Positions 53,142-60,565 of a stretch of 64,000 bases of DNA are shown here, piece by piece. Each line of letters begins with the position of its first letter. Positions within the stretch are counted from its first letter, which is position 1. The notes beneath the pieces are model-generated. The model was not told where the DNA came from. It was given only the letters and a program-made list of their open reading frames with translations, and made no database searches. Origin of the DNA: Bradyrhizobium liaoningense (GTDB lineage: Bacteria > Pseudomonadota > Alphaproteobacteria > Rhizobiales > Xanthobacteraceae); assembly GCF_018130825.1 (NCBI RefSeq), contig NZ_JAFCJS010000001.1, positions 806,001-870,000 of the forward strand. Reading direction: 5' to 3'. A program made the translations under genes and the position numbers.

Positions 53142-53804
53142 CTAGTGCGACTGCAAGCCCGGCGATCCGGTCTCGGGATGGATCTCGGCCGCCATCATGC
53201 CCTTGGAGCCGGGCCCGAAGCGGACCAGCACATATTGGCCGGGGCGCAATTCGGTCATGCCGAAGCGACGCAGCGTCTCCATGTGCACGAAGATGTCGGG
53301 CGTGCCCTCGCCGCAGGTCAGGAAGCCGAAGCCGCGCAACCGGTTGAACCATTTGACCTGGGCTCGCTCCAGCCCGCTGGTCGGCGTGACCGTGACATGG
53401 GTGCGCGGCGGCAGCATCTGCGCCGGATGGATCGCGGTCGACTCGTCCATCGAGACCACGCGGAATGCCTGATAACCCTTGGCGCGCTGGATGCACTCGA
53501 CGACGATGCGCGCGCCCTCATAGGCGGTCTGGAAGCCGTCGCGCCTAAGCACGGTAACGTGCAGGAGGACGTCGGGCCAGCCGTTGTCGGGAACGATGAA
53601 ACCGTAGCCTTTGGAGGCGTCGAACCATTTGATGACGCCGTTCACCTCGACGAGATTGGCGCTGGCCTCACCCAGTCCGGTGAACGGGCTGAGTGCACTG
53701 TCGCGGCCAGCGCCGCCGTGCTCGCCCGGCGTCATGCGCCCCGGCGAAGTGCCCTGTCCGGGAACTCCAAGTTTTTTCGACTCAAATCCGTCCGACGACC
53801 CCAT
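53142..53804 (-). CDS. Double cold-shock domain protein
   Basis: 220 residues: a Gly/Ser-rich disordered leader of about 50, then CSD1 (NGVIKWFDASKGYGFIVPDNG, RNP2-like DVLLHV) and CSD2 (QVKWFNRLRGFGFLTC, DIFVHM), with a short tail. Binds single-stranded RNA/DNA by family. Two-domain CSPs are common in Rhizobiales. Start ATG 53804; a few more upstream residues are possible. Confidence 0.9.
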   Translation of the reverse strand: MGSSDGFESKKLGVPGQGTSPGRMTPGEHGGAGRDSALSPFTGLGEASANLVEVNGVIKWFDASKGYGFIVPDNGWPDVLLHVTVLRRDGFQTAYEGARIVVECIQRAKGYQAFRVVSMDESTAIHPAQMLPPRTHVTVTPTSGLERAQVKWFNRLRGFGFLTCGEGTPDIFVHMETLRRFGMTELRPGQYVLVRFGPGSKGMMAAEIHPETGSPGLQSH

Positions 53805-54002
53805 AACCCCGGACCCCACACTGCCATGCAACCCGCCAAATTGGCGGCGCCCGAATCACGCGTCTTAAGAGAATGTTCTCAATTCGACGCGACGCGAATC
53901 TTTCGACTCAAAAGATAACACTCCCGGTTGCGGCGCATAGACAAAAAAGAGATTCGCCGGAACCTATGAACAGCTTGCACAGCCGCGAATCAAACTAACG
54001 CC

Positions 54003-54764
54003 TTAATTACCGACGAAGGGGCCGAGGGTTTCGCCGATGTCGTGGCGGATGACGAGATCGGCGATGTCGTCCTGCTCGGTCGGCTCGCGATTGATGATCA
54101 CCAAACGTGCACCGGAGTTCTTCGCCATCATCGGAAAGCCCGCCGCCGGCCATACGACGAGCGAGGAACCGATCGCGATGAAGAGGTCGCAATGCTGCGA
54201 CAGCTCGGTTGCGCGCTGCATTTCATCCTCGGGCATCATCTGGCCGAACGAGATCGTGGCCGTCTTCACCGGCTCGTCGCACACGGTACAGTTGGGTGCG
54301 GCGCCGTCCTCGTCGAATCGTCGCTTCACCCAGTCGAGCTGATACGACTGCCCACATCCGATGCAGCGCGCATAAGTGGTATTTCCGTGCAGTTCAATCA
54401 CGCTCTCGGCGGCGAAGCCCGAGGCCTGGTGCAGATTGTCGATGTTCTGGGTGATGACCGCCGGAATCTTGCCGGCACGGTAGAGCGCGGCGAGCGCGCG
54501 ATGGCCACGGCCGGGCTTTGCCGCCGCGAAAACCTCCTCCATCGCAAAGCGGCGGCGCCAGGATTCGTCGCGCGCCTCTTGGCTCGCGACAAACTCGCCG
54601 AACTCGATCGGACGGTAGCGCGTCCAGATTCCGCCCGGCGAGCGGAAGTCGGGGATACCGCATTCGGTCGAGATGCCGGCACCGGTGAACGGCACGATGG
54701 TCCTGGCCTCGGCGATCATGTCGCCTAACCGTTCGACGCCGCTGCGAAGATCTGATGCAATCAT
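54003..54764 (-). CDS. cobB: Sir2-family NAD-dependent protein deacylase
   Basis: 253 residues. NAD site GAGIS (28-32), TQNIDNLH (105-112), catalytic H126 in ELHG, and zinc ligands C134/C137 and C159/C162. Removes acetyl or longer acyl groups from lysines in the cytoplasm using NAD. ATG 54764 has AGGA ten bases upstream; the open frame extends outward without coding character. Confidence 0.93.
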   Translation of the reverse strand: MIASDLRSGVERLGDMIAEARTIVPFTGAGISTECGIPDFRSPGGIWTRYRPIEFGEFVASQEARDESWRRRFAMEEVFAAAKPGRGHRALAALYRAGKIPAVITQNIDNLHQASGFAAESVIELHGNTTYARCIGCGQSYQLDWVKRRFDEDGAAPNCTVCDEPVKTATISFGQMMPEDEMQRATELSQHCDLFIAIGSSLVVWPAAGFPMMAKNSGARLVIINREPTEQDDIADLVIRHDIGETLGPFVGN

Positions 54765-55160
54765 GGGCCAGCCATCCTGACTTTCGAGCACGGCTCTATA
54801 GCATGGCCCGCGCCGGAGGTTGCCATCGTCTCTCGTCAGGCGCGCCCCTGCCCTGCGGCAGATTCGGTGTGCGTCAAGCTGCCGTTCGCCAGCTGCGCGC
54901 AGCCAAGCGGCAAGATTGTTGACGCTCTTATCAACAGCGAACAAACGCGTGGAGCAGCCTGCGGAGAGAGACGCACTCGGCAATTATTTCCGACCATCGC
55001 CTATCACAATCCTGCAATGCCTCCTCCCCATTGACGCCCCAATCAGAAGCGCCAATGCATATGTGAATGCGACTCAGCGTGCGATGCGGCGGCAGCGCTT
55101 GAGTCCGCATGTAAACTGAGTCCCGTAGACGAAGTCCAAGTGCGAACAGAGGGGATGGAC
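54765..55160. other. Intergenic stretch
   Basis: 396 bases with no gene, repeat or RNA that I can support. Confidence 0.4.
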
Positions 55161-55325
55161 ATGACCGAAGACGAACAACGCAAGATCCGCGAACGCGAAG
55201 AGATCGCCGCCCGTGTCGCCGCCTTCCGTGCCACCCAGGAGAAGTTCAAGCGCGAACGCGAAGAGTATTTCGTCTCGACGCTCGAGAATGCCCGCAAGGT
55301 GGAACGGCCCTCGCTCTGGCCGTAA
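55161..55325 (+). CDS. Small charged helical protein (54 aa)
   Basis: 54 residues: MTEDEQRKIREREEIAARV, then AAFRATQEKFKREREEYF, ending RKVERPSLWP. Almost entirely an amphipathic, highly charged helix. AGGGG precedes ATG 55161 by about eight bases. Followed by a strong terminator. Unknown function. Confidence 0.65.
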   Translation: MTEDEQRKIREREEIAARVAAFRATQEKFKREREEYFVSTLENARKVERPSLWP

Positions 55326-55349
55326 GGCATGTTTGATCGATACGCATGA

Positions 55350-55379
55350 AAAAGCCCGGAGCATCGCTCCGGGCTTTTC
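55350..55379. terminator. Bidirectional intrinsic terminator
   Basis: AAAAGCCCGGAGC, three-base loop, GCTCCGGGCTTTT: perfect stem with T/A tails on both strands, serving the convergent genes ending at 55325 and 55394. Confidence 0.9.
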
Positions 55380-55393
55380 GCGTTGTTGGACCG

Positions 55394-55678
55394 TTACCAG
55401 TGGCGATAGTAGTGGCGCCGGTAGTACGGTCCGCCGTAATAGGCGTACGGGCCCGGTCCGTAATAATAGGCCGGCCCGTCATAATAGCCGTAGCCCGGAC
55501 CGTAATAGCCGTACGGACGCGAGGCGGCGACTGCGCCCGCGGTGATCGCGCCGGCGGCAAGGCCGAATGCGAGGCCCGGCCCGATGCCGCGTCCGCCCGC
55601 CTCGGCGGGTGCAGGCGCCGCGATCGCGGTCACGCCGACGGCTGCGACGGTGGCGAGAACTGCCAGTGTCTTCTTCAT
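55394..55678 (-). CDS. Secreted Gly/Tyr-rich small protein
   Basis: 94 residues. Signal peptide at 1-27 (cleavage AEA/GG), a Gly/Ala segment, then Tyr/Gly/Pro repeats (GYYGPGYGYYDGPAYY) and a His/Arg/Tyr end. Excellent ribosome site AAGGAGGAG before ATG 55678. Twenty-eight bases upstream a GCAAC-N16-CGTT arrangement is one mismatch from the EcfG promoter. Likely an envelope protein of unknown role. Confidence 0.7.
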   Translation of the reverse strand: MKKTLAVLATVAAVGVTAIAAPAPAEAGGRGIGPGLAFGLAAGAITAGAVAASRPYGYYGPGYGYYDGPAYYYGPGPYAYYGGPYYRRHYYRHW

Positions 55679-55973
55679 GATCTCCTCCTTCGCAACAGGA
55701 AGCACAACGCAGGCCGCCTGCGATAGTTGCGCGCGGGGCGGAACCGGGGGCCGTCAAAAAAATGGCCATGAAGGCGGAACGAAATCCCGTCGCTGGTATT
55801 AAGTCTGCAAGTGCAGAGCCTCCGCTATCCGGTAGAGGCAAAAGCACGGAAGCCCCGTCAGTATCCTCCGCGATGCTGGCGGGGTTTTCAGTTCCACGGG
55901 AGCACAGTTCCACGGGAGCAAATGGCAGCGGACGATAACGACTGCCAGCGGGGCGGATGCCGAGGAGGAAGGA

Positions 55974-56204
55974 TTGCCCATATCCGCATTGCTGGCCCGT
56001 ATCCGCAGGCTCGTTCCCAAATCCGATGCTCAGCACTTTGAGCAGATCGTGCGCAATTTCGGTGTCGGCACGCTGCGCCCGCCTCCGACGCCGATGAGCG
56101 ACGGCGAGCTTGCGCGGGCCATCGCCGAGTTCCTGAGGAAGCAGCCCTCATCCGAGTCCGTTGCGACCCTCGGCCGGCGGCTCGACCCCTCCTCCCGGCT
56201 CTAG
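55974..56204 (+). CDS. Small hypothetical protein (76 aa)
   Basis: 76 residues starting at TTG 55974, directly behind GAGGAGGAAGGA. Helical start (ISALLARIRRLVPKSDAQHF), then PPPTPMSDGELARAIAEFL and SVATLGRRLDPSSRL. No family recognised. The purine-rich leader is the main support for this start. Confidence 0.5.
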   Translation: MPISALLARIRRLVPKSDAQHFEQIVRNFGVGTLRPPPTPMSDGELARAIAEFLRKQPSSESVATLGRRLDPSSRL

Positions 56205-56225
56205 CCGGATTTTTTTCGCGCGCGC

Positions 56226-56250
56226 GGAACAAGCGCCCCTCGCGCACGTT
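56226..56250 (+). promoter_or_regulatory. Sigma-EcfG-type promoter upstream of the 41-aa gene
   Basis: GGAAC (56226-56230), 16 bases, CGTT (56247-56250), 31 bases before the ATG at 56282. Matches the general-stress consensus exactly. Confidence 0.55.
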
Positions 56251-56281
56251 GAGGTTGTCTTGACGAAATGCGAGGCCCGAC

Positions 56282-56407
56282 ATGCCCGCTTGGCTCGAAG
56301 TTCTGCTCAACCTGTCCGGCTTCGCCGGCTTCGTGGCGCTTGCGACCTGCGGCGCTTCGTCCAGCGATGCGTCCGGGACCGACCCGATCCACACTGACGA
56401 GCGATAA
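56282..56407 (+). CDS. Very small membrane protein (41 aa)
   Basis: 41 residues: MPAWLEVLLNLSGFAGFVAL, then a Cys and a short acidic polar tail ending TDER. One membrane helix. GAGG lies seven bases before the ATG, and an EcfG-type promoter lies 31 bases upstream, which together make it credible despite its size. Confidence 0.55.
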   Translation: MPAWLEVLLNLSGFAGFVALATCGASSSDASGTDPIHTDER

Positions 56408-56418
56408 TTGGCCGAGCG

Positions 56419-56616
56419 CTAATTGGCGCGCGGCGCCTGGCCCGCCGTGCGCACCAGCCTGTCGGCCTTGACCGCCACGCGGATGTCCTCGGCTTGCGGC
56501 CGCAGCGAGAAGCTGATCACCGCGAAAGCGAGGCAGAACAGCGAGCCGACGATGGCGACCCGCCGGTAGGTGTGCCGATCGCCCTGATAAAAGGATGGTT
56601 CTGAAAATGGCGTCAT
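56419..56616 (-). CDS. Small single-pass membrane protein (65 aa)
   Basis: 65 residues: cytoplasmic start MTPFSEPSFYQGDRHTYRR, helix at about 20-38, then a periplasmic tail with EDIRVAVKADRLVR. Converges on the 41-residue gene with an 11-base gap. Function unknown. Confidence 0.6.
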   Translation of the reverse strand: MTPFSEPSFYQGDRHTYRRVAIVGSLFCLAFAVISFSLRPQAEDIRVAVKADRLVRTAGQAPRAN

Positions 56617-56826
56617 GTCAAAAGCTGCTTCTTGGCAAAGTCGTTCTTGTCCTTGCAAGAACACCTACTCCAAGCAGCAGTAATCGCAACGCGATTGGGC
56701 TTTTAACCTAACCGAATAGGGTTATCGGCTTGCGCGCAAGCTTTCGTTAGCTGTTTGGGCAGCACGCGCCGTTGCCCTGCGAGCTCTGCGACGTCCCGCA
56801 TTTGCCATCCGGCTTTGTTCCAGCTT

Positions 56827-56892
56827 CGACTCCATTTCGTTCTCGAAGAACGAATCGGAATCGAAGAAATCGGCGCGCAGCGACTCTTAACA
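56827..56892 (+). repeat. Dispersed repeat, copy B
   Basis: Begins CGACTCCATTTCGTTCTCG, continues AAGAACGAATCGG and ends at GCAGCGACTCTTAAC. Centre is the palindrome CGTTCTCGAAGAACG. About 650 bases around copies B and C (56617-57101) hold no intact gene. Confidence 0.75.
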
Positions 56893-57040
56893 AGAGGTGT
56901 GGATTACGCGCGGCGATGCCGACCGCGGCGACCCATTCGCGTTCGCGGCCCCACATGCAAGACTGACAAGACTGAATGCAAGACTGGCGGCCGGCTTGGC
57001 TTTCGCATGGAAATCCGGGCAGCCGCGACTTGTTCTGCAT

Positions 57041-57107
57041 CCGACTCCATTTCGTTCTCGAAGAACGAATCGGAGTCGAGAAAATCAGTGCGAAGCGTTT
57101 GCTAACG
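57041..57107 (+). repeat. Dispersed repeat, copy C
   Basis: Nearly identical to copy B over CGACTCCATTTCGTTCTCG and AAGAACGAATCGG, ending GTTTGCTAAC. Its end provides the stop codon of the broken zinc-ribbon gene. Confidence 0.75.
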
Positions 57108-57270
57108 ATCGATGAAGTCGCGCGGCGTCGCTGCGTCCGTGGCGGACATCTTCGGCGGCACGAATGTCGAGACGACCGCAAACACGATGACGAATCTCGC
57201 GGCAGGGCTCGCATCGAAAGCTGTTGGCCGAGCTTGCCGTCATCGGCCTTGCGCATCGCGGGCATGTCAT
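57102..57270 (-). pseudogene. Frameshifted zinc-ribbon small membrane protein
   Basis: From ATG 57270 the frame reads MTCPRCARPMTASS, then FRCEPCREI: a four-Cys zinc ribbon. After GAG ATT an extra C (about 57192) breaks the frame; the adjacent frame continues VIVFAVVSTFVPPKMSATDA and ends at a TAG at 57102. The joined product of about 55 residues would be a zinc ribbon plus one membrane helix. The uncorrected frame runs on to 57085 with random-looking sequence. Either a recent mutation or a sequencing error. Confidence 0.5.
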
Positions 57271-57278
57271 GTCGCGCG

Positions 57279-57303
57279 AACGCTGGTGCAGGATGATCGT
57301 TCC
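57279..57303 (-). promoter_or_regulatory. Sigma-EcfG-type promoter upstream of the zinc-ribbon gene
   Basis: On the minus strand GGAAC (57303-57299), 16 bases, CGTT (57282-57279). The -10 element is only eight bases before the ATG at 57270, so the transcript would be leaderless or nearly so. Confidence 0.45.
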
Positions 57304-57461
57304 TAAACGACGGGCAGCGAGCAAACGGACGCGCAGCGACACGGCCCGCGACCGGTTCTCCGATCAAAACTCAACGCGCGCGCCCTCGCACGATACCGAT
57401 CGAGCGTGCGCCAGAACGGGGCCGCGCCTGCTGGATGTCGTCGATGCCGGCCGAACCTACG

Positions 57462-57599
57462 TCAAGCCGCTTGCTTGCCTGTGCCCTTCTGCGAAAAGCA
57501 TTCGAGGATCTGGATGCGGAGTTCCTCCGCGGCGGGGCCTTCGACCTTCCGGAGCTTGTTCCAGAGCCTGATCACTTCGCGCTGCTTTTCGACGGTCAT
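57462..57599 (-). CDS. Small helical protein (45 aa) behind a LexA-type box
   Basis: 45 residues: MTVEKQREVIRLWNKLRKVE, then GPAAEELRIQILECF and a Gly/Lys end. Two amphipathic helices, one Cys, no membrane segment. GGAGG lies six bases before ATG 57599, an ideal ribosome site. Upstream on the same strand is a GTTC-N7-GTTC direct repeat (see separate entry). Not a family I can name. Confidence 0.65.
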   Translation of the reverse strand: MTVEKQREVIRLWNKLRKVEGPAAEELRIQILECFSQKGTGKQAA

Positions 57600-57625
57600 G
57601 AGTCACCTCCAAGGTGACCTGACTA

Positions 57626-57640
57626 GAACAAAAAGAGAAC
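57626..57640 (-). promoter_or_regulatory. LexA/SOS-type box
   Basis: GTTC, seven T-rich bases, GTTC on the minus strand (GAAC-N7-GAAC on plus), 27 bases before the start of the 45-residue gene. This is the direct-repeat SOS operator described for alphaproteobacteria such as Rhizobium and Rhodobacter. One or two chance matches are expected in a window this size. Confidence 0.45.
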
Positions 57641-57691
57641 GGTAAGTCCAGCCCTTCCGCGAGATTTCCGCGCAATAGTCTTGAACCTTCC

Positions 57692-57891
57692 GGGCGCTGC
57701 GCAGACTCATGAAGGCTGGGGATTTCAGCGCCCAGTCACATAGCAGCGCCGCGTGACGAACATACTCCGTCGCCGCGGCGCTGTTGCATTTTGGATTTTC
57801 AACCTTAAGTTAGAGGTATGACTGACGGCCAGGCGCTGAAATCCCATCGCCGTCAGTTTGGAAAACCCCGCGCGCATCGCGCGGGGTTTTT
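57692..57891 (+). ncRNA. Candidate structured small RNA ending in an intrinsic terminator
   Basis: No plausible gene, but several perfect inverted repeats. GGGATTTCAGCGCC (57719-57732) pairs with 57832-57845; CAGCGCCGCG (57744-57753) with 57774-57783; CTGACGGC (57822-57829) with 57849-57856. GGGCGCTG (57692-57699) competes for 57726-57733. The last element is a strong terminator. The 5' end is unknown; the family is not recognised. Confidence 0.45.
57862..57891 (+). terminator. Strong intrinsic terminator without an upstream gene
   Basis: Perfect 13-base stem AAAACCCCGCGCG/CGCGCGGGGTTTT, three-base loop and a run of T. No protein gene on the plus strand ends before it. Confidence 0.9.
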
Positions 57892-57968
57892 CTTTTGCAC
57901 CGCCGGCTGACGCGAAGCGCCCTGAAACGCGGCTCACGCCGTCCCACGCCGAATTGCGCGCAGGCGCC

Positions 57969-58103
57969 GTGAAGCTCCTTCTGCGCGCTTCTCAAATGCT
58001 GTGGATGATCCTCGCGCTCGCGGGACTGTTCGCGATCGCGGTTCGCCGAGCACAGTCTTTCCGTCAGACCGTGAACCTTTGGCAGGCTGGCGCGTCTAAC
58101 TAG
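57969..58103 (+). CDS. Possible small membrane protein (44 aa)
   Basis: 44 residues from GTG 57969 (or 35 from ATG 57996): LLLRASQMLWMILALAGLFAI, then a short basic/polar tail ending AGASN. One helix. Followed after 31 bases by an intrinsic terminator, which supports a transcript here. AGG precedes the GTG closely. Confidence 0.4.
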   Translation: MKLLLRASQMLWMILALAGLFAIAVRRAQSFRQTVNLWQAGASN

Positions 58104-58134
58104 TTGAAGCTTCCCCCAAGCTTCCCCCCACCAG

Positions 58135-58163
58135 AAAGCCCCGCTTCCCCCAGGCGGGGTTTT
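58135..58163 (+). terminator. Intrinsic terminator
   Basis: AAAGCCCCGC, loop of nine, GCGGGGTTTT with one G-T pair and a T-run. Confidence 0.8.
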
Positions 58164-58241
58164 CGCTTTTCGCGAGGGTGATCGCGCCGCCGTCCCGCGT
58201 GCCGTTTCGTCCGGCACGCAAGGCAGCGCGTCAGCGCCGGA

Positions 58242-58538
58242 TCAGACGGAGTCCTTGGCCACCTTCAGCGGCGAGGCCTTGACCGACTTGCTCGCCGGCT
58301 TGGCCGCGAACTGCATCGGCTCCTTGGTGAAGGGATTGATGCCCATCCGCGCTTCGGTCGCCGGCTTGTTCACGACCGACATCTTCACGAAACCGGGAAT
58401 AACGAACTCACCGGACTCGTTGAGCTCCTTGTATCCGACGGTGGCCATGTACTCGATGACCGACTTCACGTCGTTCTTCGCAAGCTGCGTGCCCTCGGCG
58501 ATCGCATCGATCAATTGAGTCTTGGTCATCTTCGCCAT
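58242..58538 (-). CDS. HU family DNA-binding protein
   Basis: 98 residues. The HU helix pair MTKTQLIDAIAEGTQLAKND, then VKSVIEYMATVGYKEL, the beta-arm region with INPFTKEPMQF, and a short Lys/Ala-rich tail. The start of the arm lacks the usual GFGTF text (it reads ESGEFVIPGFVKMSV), and the C-terminal basic extension resembles the histone-like tails of some alphaproteobacterial HU variants. GAGGA lies about eight bases before ATG 58538. Confidence 0.88.
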   Translation of the reverse strand: MAKMTKTQLIDAIAEGTQLAKNDVKSVIEYMATVGYKELNESGEFVIPGFVKMSVVNKPATEARMGINPFTKEPMQFAAKPASKSVKASPLKVAKDSV

Positions 58539-59077
58539 GTCAAAAATCCTCTGGATTGGGTGGGCGTGAGCTGTGAGGTCACTTGCCGGGCACATGACAA
58601 AGCCGCGCAGCGCGCTTCGTGTTCATGCCGGAGGTCAGGAAGTCACGGGGCTTAGAACCCATCGAGGCCGAAAACGCAAGCTGCAGTTTCACGTGAATCC
58701 CGTCACTTTTTGCTGCCGCCCGCCCCCCGTTGGTCGAGAGCTCGCGCGCCATATCAGCCGCGACACGGCGATGATGCGTCCGGCAACATCGCCGCCGCCG
58801 CGAGCAATGTGATGACTTTCAGGCCGCTTCGCGGTTTCCCCAGGATGAGGCTAAGCAGCGTCGGCCCCGTTGAAATTGCTGCCGCGTACCCCGCCGTCAT
58901 CCTGAGGACCCGCCATCGGCGGGCGTCTCGAAGGATGGGCTGCGGGCGAGCTGTCCACCGATGCCTCCAAGGAGTCACCTCACCGTGAAACTTGTGATGT
59001 GCTGCGCGTTGTTGAGACTTCAGTAACCCAACGCATCCAAGCTTCATTAGGTATCGTTGCGTTGGAGTATCCCCACA
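58539..59077. other. Long intergenic stretch with a dispersed repeat
   Basis: 539 bases without a supportable gene. At 58896-58944 it contains the GTCATCCTGAGGACCCGCC...GGCGGGCGTCTCGAAGGATG repeat also found at 48.35 kb. Confidence 0.5.
58896..58944. repeat. Dispersed GC-rich palindromic repeat
   Basis: Outer arms CATCCT/AGGATG and inner GCCCGCC-type arms; same family as the pair at 48346-48469. Confidence 0.65.
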
Positions 59078-59380
59078 GTGCTGAATTTTGACGAGCTGCG
59101 TGAACTCGCAGCCGATGTTCGCGTGTTTGTCGATGTCGCCGAGGACAAGGCCGAGGCGCTGAGAACCGTGATCGCGGCTTATGACGTGGTGCTGGCGATC
59201 TTCCCGTCCGCGGAAGGCATGGGCCTGCACGTCATCAAGGGCAAGGAGATCCTGGACAGGATCGCGACTTCGCGGACCCATGCGATCTACAGCCACACGG
59301 CCATCGCGGTTCCCGATCTCGAACATGCGAAAGCGCTCAAATACCTGACCACCCCCGTCGCGCAGCGGATTGCCGCGTAG
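59078..59380 (+). CDS. Hypothetical alpha/beta protein
   Basis: 100 residues from GTG 59078: FDELRELAADVRVFVDVAE, DVVLAIFPSAEGMGLHVIKG, and SRTHAIYSHTAIAVPDLEHA. Alternating helices and strands, cytoplasmic; family not recognised. A TTG seven codons earlier is an alternative start; GGAG lies 11 bases before the GTG. Confidence 0.6.
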   Translation: MLNFDELRELAADVRVFVDVAEDKAEALRTVIAAYDVVLAIFPSAEGMGLHVIKGKEILDRIATSRTHAIYSHTAIAVPDLEHAKALKYLTTPVAQRIAA

Positions 59381-59475
59381 CTGCGGCGCGAGGCAGACAT
59401 GAGAATGAGTTCGCGAGACCGCCGCTCGACGCGGCGGTCCGCGGCCTCGCATGGTGCGCAAGGCAGTGCGAACGA

Positions 59476-59811
59476 TCAGCTGCCGGGTGCGCTGTAGGAC
59501 GAGCGCAGCTTCGCCGCGTTCTGCCGCACCTGCTTGATCTCGTCCTGCGTGAACAGGCGCATCAGCTTCACGTTCTGCAAGGTGCCCGCCGTGACGGTGA
59601 GGCCGGAGATAGCCGGCGCCGCGCTGGGATCAGGGACGTCGAAGATCACGAGAACGCCGGGGCCGTCGGCCGCGACGCTGTACATCGAGACCAGCTTTCC
59701 GCCGGCCGCTTCGATCAGCTTCCTCGCCGCTTCCTGGCGATTGGTCGTGGGATTTTCCAGAATGGCATTGAGCGCGCGCGGCGTATATTGCCCTGTGAGA
59801 CAGAAATGCAT
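59476..59811 (-). CDS. GYD domain protein
   Basis: 111 residues matching the GYD family: CLTGQYTPRALNAILEN at the start, KLIEAAGGKLVSMYSVAADG, and VLVIFDVPDPSAAPAISG. Ferredoxin-like fold, cytoplasmic, function unknown; often annotated near stress genes. Confidence 0.8.
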   Translation of the reverse strand: MHFCLTGQYTPRALNAILENPTTNRQEAARKLIEAAGGKLVSMYSVAADGPGVLVIFDVPDPSAAPAISGLTVTAGTLQNVKLMRLFTQDEIKQVRQNAAKLRSSYSAPGS

Positions 59812-60070
59812 GGCTTACTCCGTTCTGAAATTAAAGACGCGCATCGTGACGAGCTGATCGTCGCGACGGTGGATCTAAAATGGATGGAGTACATTGCCCG
59901 CCGTGGGCATAAACGCCGCCAGGTACTGACGAGGTTTCGGCACACCTCGTTGGCGGCTCGCATGGAACATACCTCAGCGAGCAGGCCTGTGAAAGGCGGT
60001 TTCGAAGGTCGCCCCAAAATGGTGTCCACAAACCTCCCGAGAATTTCTTGCGCTTGAAGGCCCGCTGTTA
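59812..60070. other. Intergenic stretch
   Basis: About 260 bases with no supportable gene; an EcfG-type promoter follows immediately. Confidence 0.4.
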
Positions 60071-60095
60071 GGAACGCGGCTTCCTTATTCCCGTT
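60071..60095 (+). promoter_or_regulatory. Sigma-EcfG-type promoter upstream of the 90-aa exported protein
   Basis: GGAAC (60071-60075), 16 bases, CGTT (60092-60095), 28 bases before ATG 60124: ideal placement for the gene behind it. Confidence 0.65.
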
Positions 60096-60123
60096 GGCCA
60101 ACACAACCAACCGGGAGTTCGAG

Positions 60124-60396
60124 ATGAAGAAGATCCTCGCTGTCGCCGCCGCGCTCGGCCTGATGTGCGGCTCCGCCCTCGCCCAGACCCAGACCGGCCC
60201 TGCCCCGCAGTCCGACAACATGCAGAAGCCCGGCATGACCAAGACGCACAAGGGCTCGACCAGCACCGGCACGACGGGCATGAGCCGCGACCGCATGGAC
60301 AAGAGCGGAATGGTGCGGCCGGATGCATCCGGCCAGGGCGGCTCCGGCCCCGGCAGCGACCAGGGCGGCACCAAGACGCGCAGCAACATGAAGTAA
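60124..60396 (+). CDS. Small exported protein, probably stress-induced
   Basis: 90 residues. Signal peptide 1-20 (MKKILAVAAALGLMCGSALA/Q), then a disordered Thr/Ser/Gly/Met-rich chain (MTKTHKGSTSTGTTGMSRD, DASGQGGSGPGSDQGG). GGAG lies six bases before the ATG and an EcfG-type promoter precedes it. Periplasmic; function unknown. Confidence 0.7.
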   Translation: MKKILAVAAALGLMCGSALAQTQTGPAPQSDNMQKPGMTKTHKGSTSTGTTGMSRDRMDKSGMVRPDASGQGGSGPGSDQGGTKTRSNMK

Positions 60397-60565
60397 GCCG
60401 GGTCTCCTGTAAGGCTTGCTGCCCAGCCGCGTCGCTCCCCGCAAGGCGGCGCGGCCATTGTCAATTGCGCGCACTGTCACGCGTCGATCCCATGATGATG
60501 ACGCCAGGCCCGACTGGCAGGATGCTCCGGCTGTTGTATGGTCGGATGTTTCTCGCGAGGGGCTG

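Noticed and set aside
55706..55730. GCAAC-N16-CGTT ahead of the Gly/Tyr-rich gene as an EcfG promoter
   Set aside because: One mismatch in the -35 core; kept only as a remark in that gene's entry.
57818..57910. Short coding frame starting MTDGQALK
   Set aside because: It runs through the terminator stem into a Phe-rich nonsense end; the RNA structure explains the stretch better.
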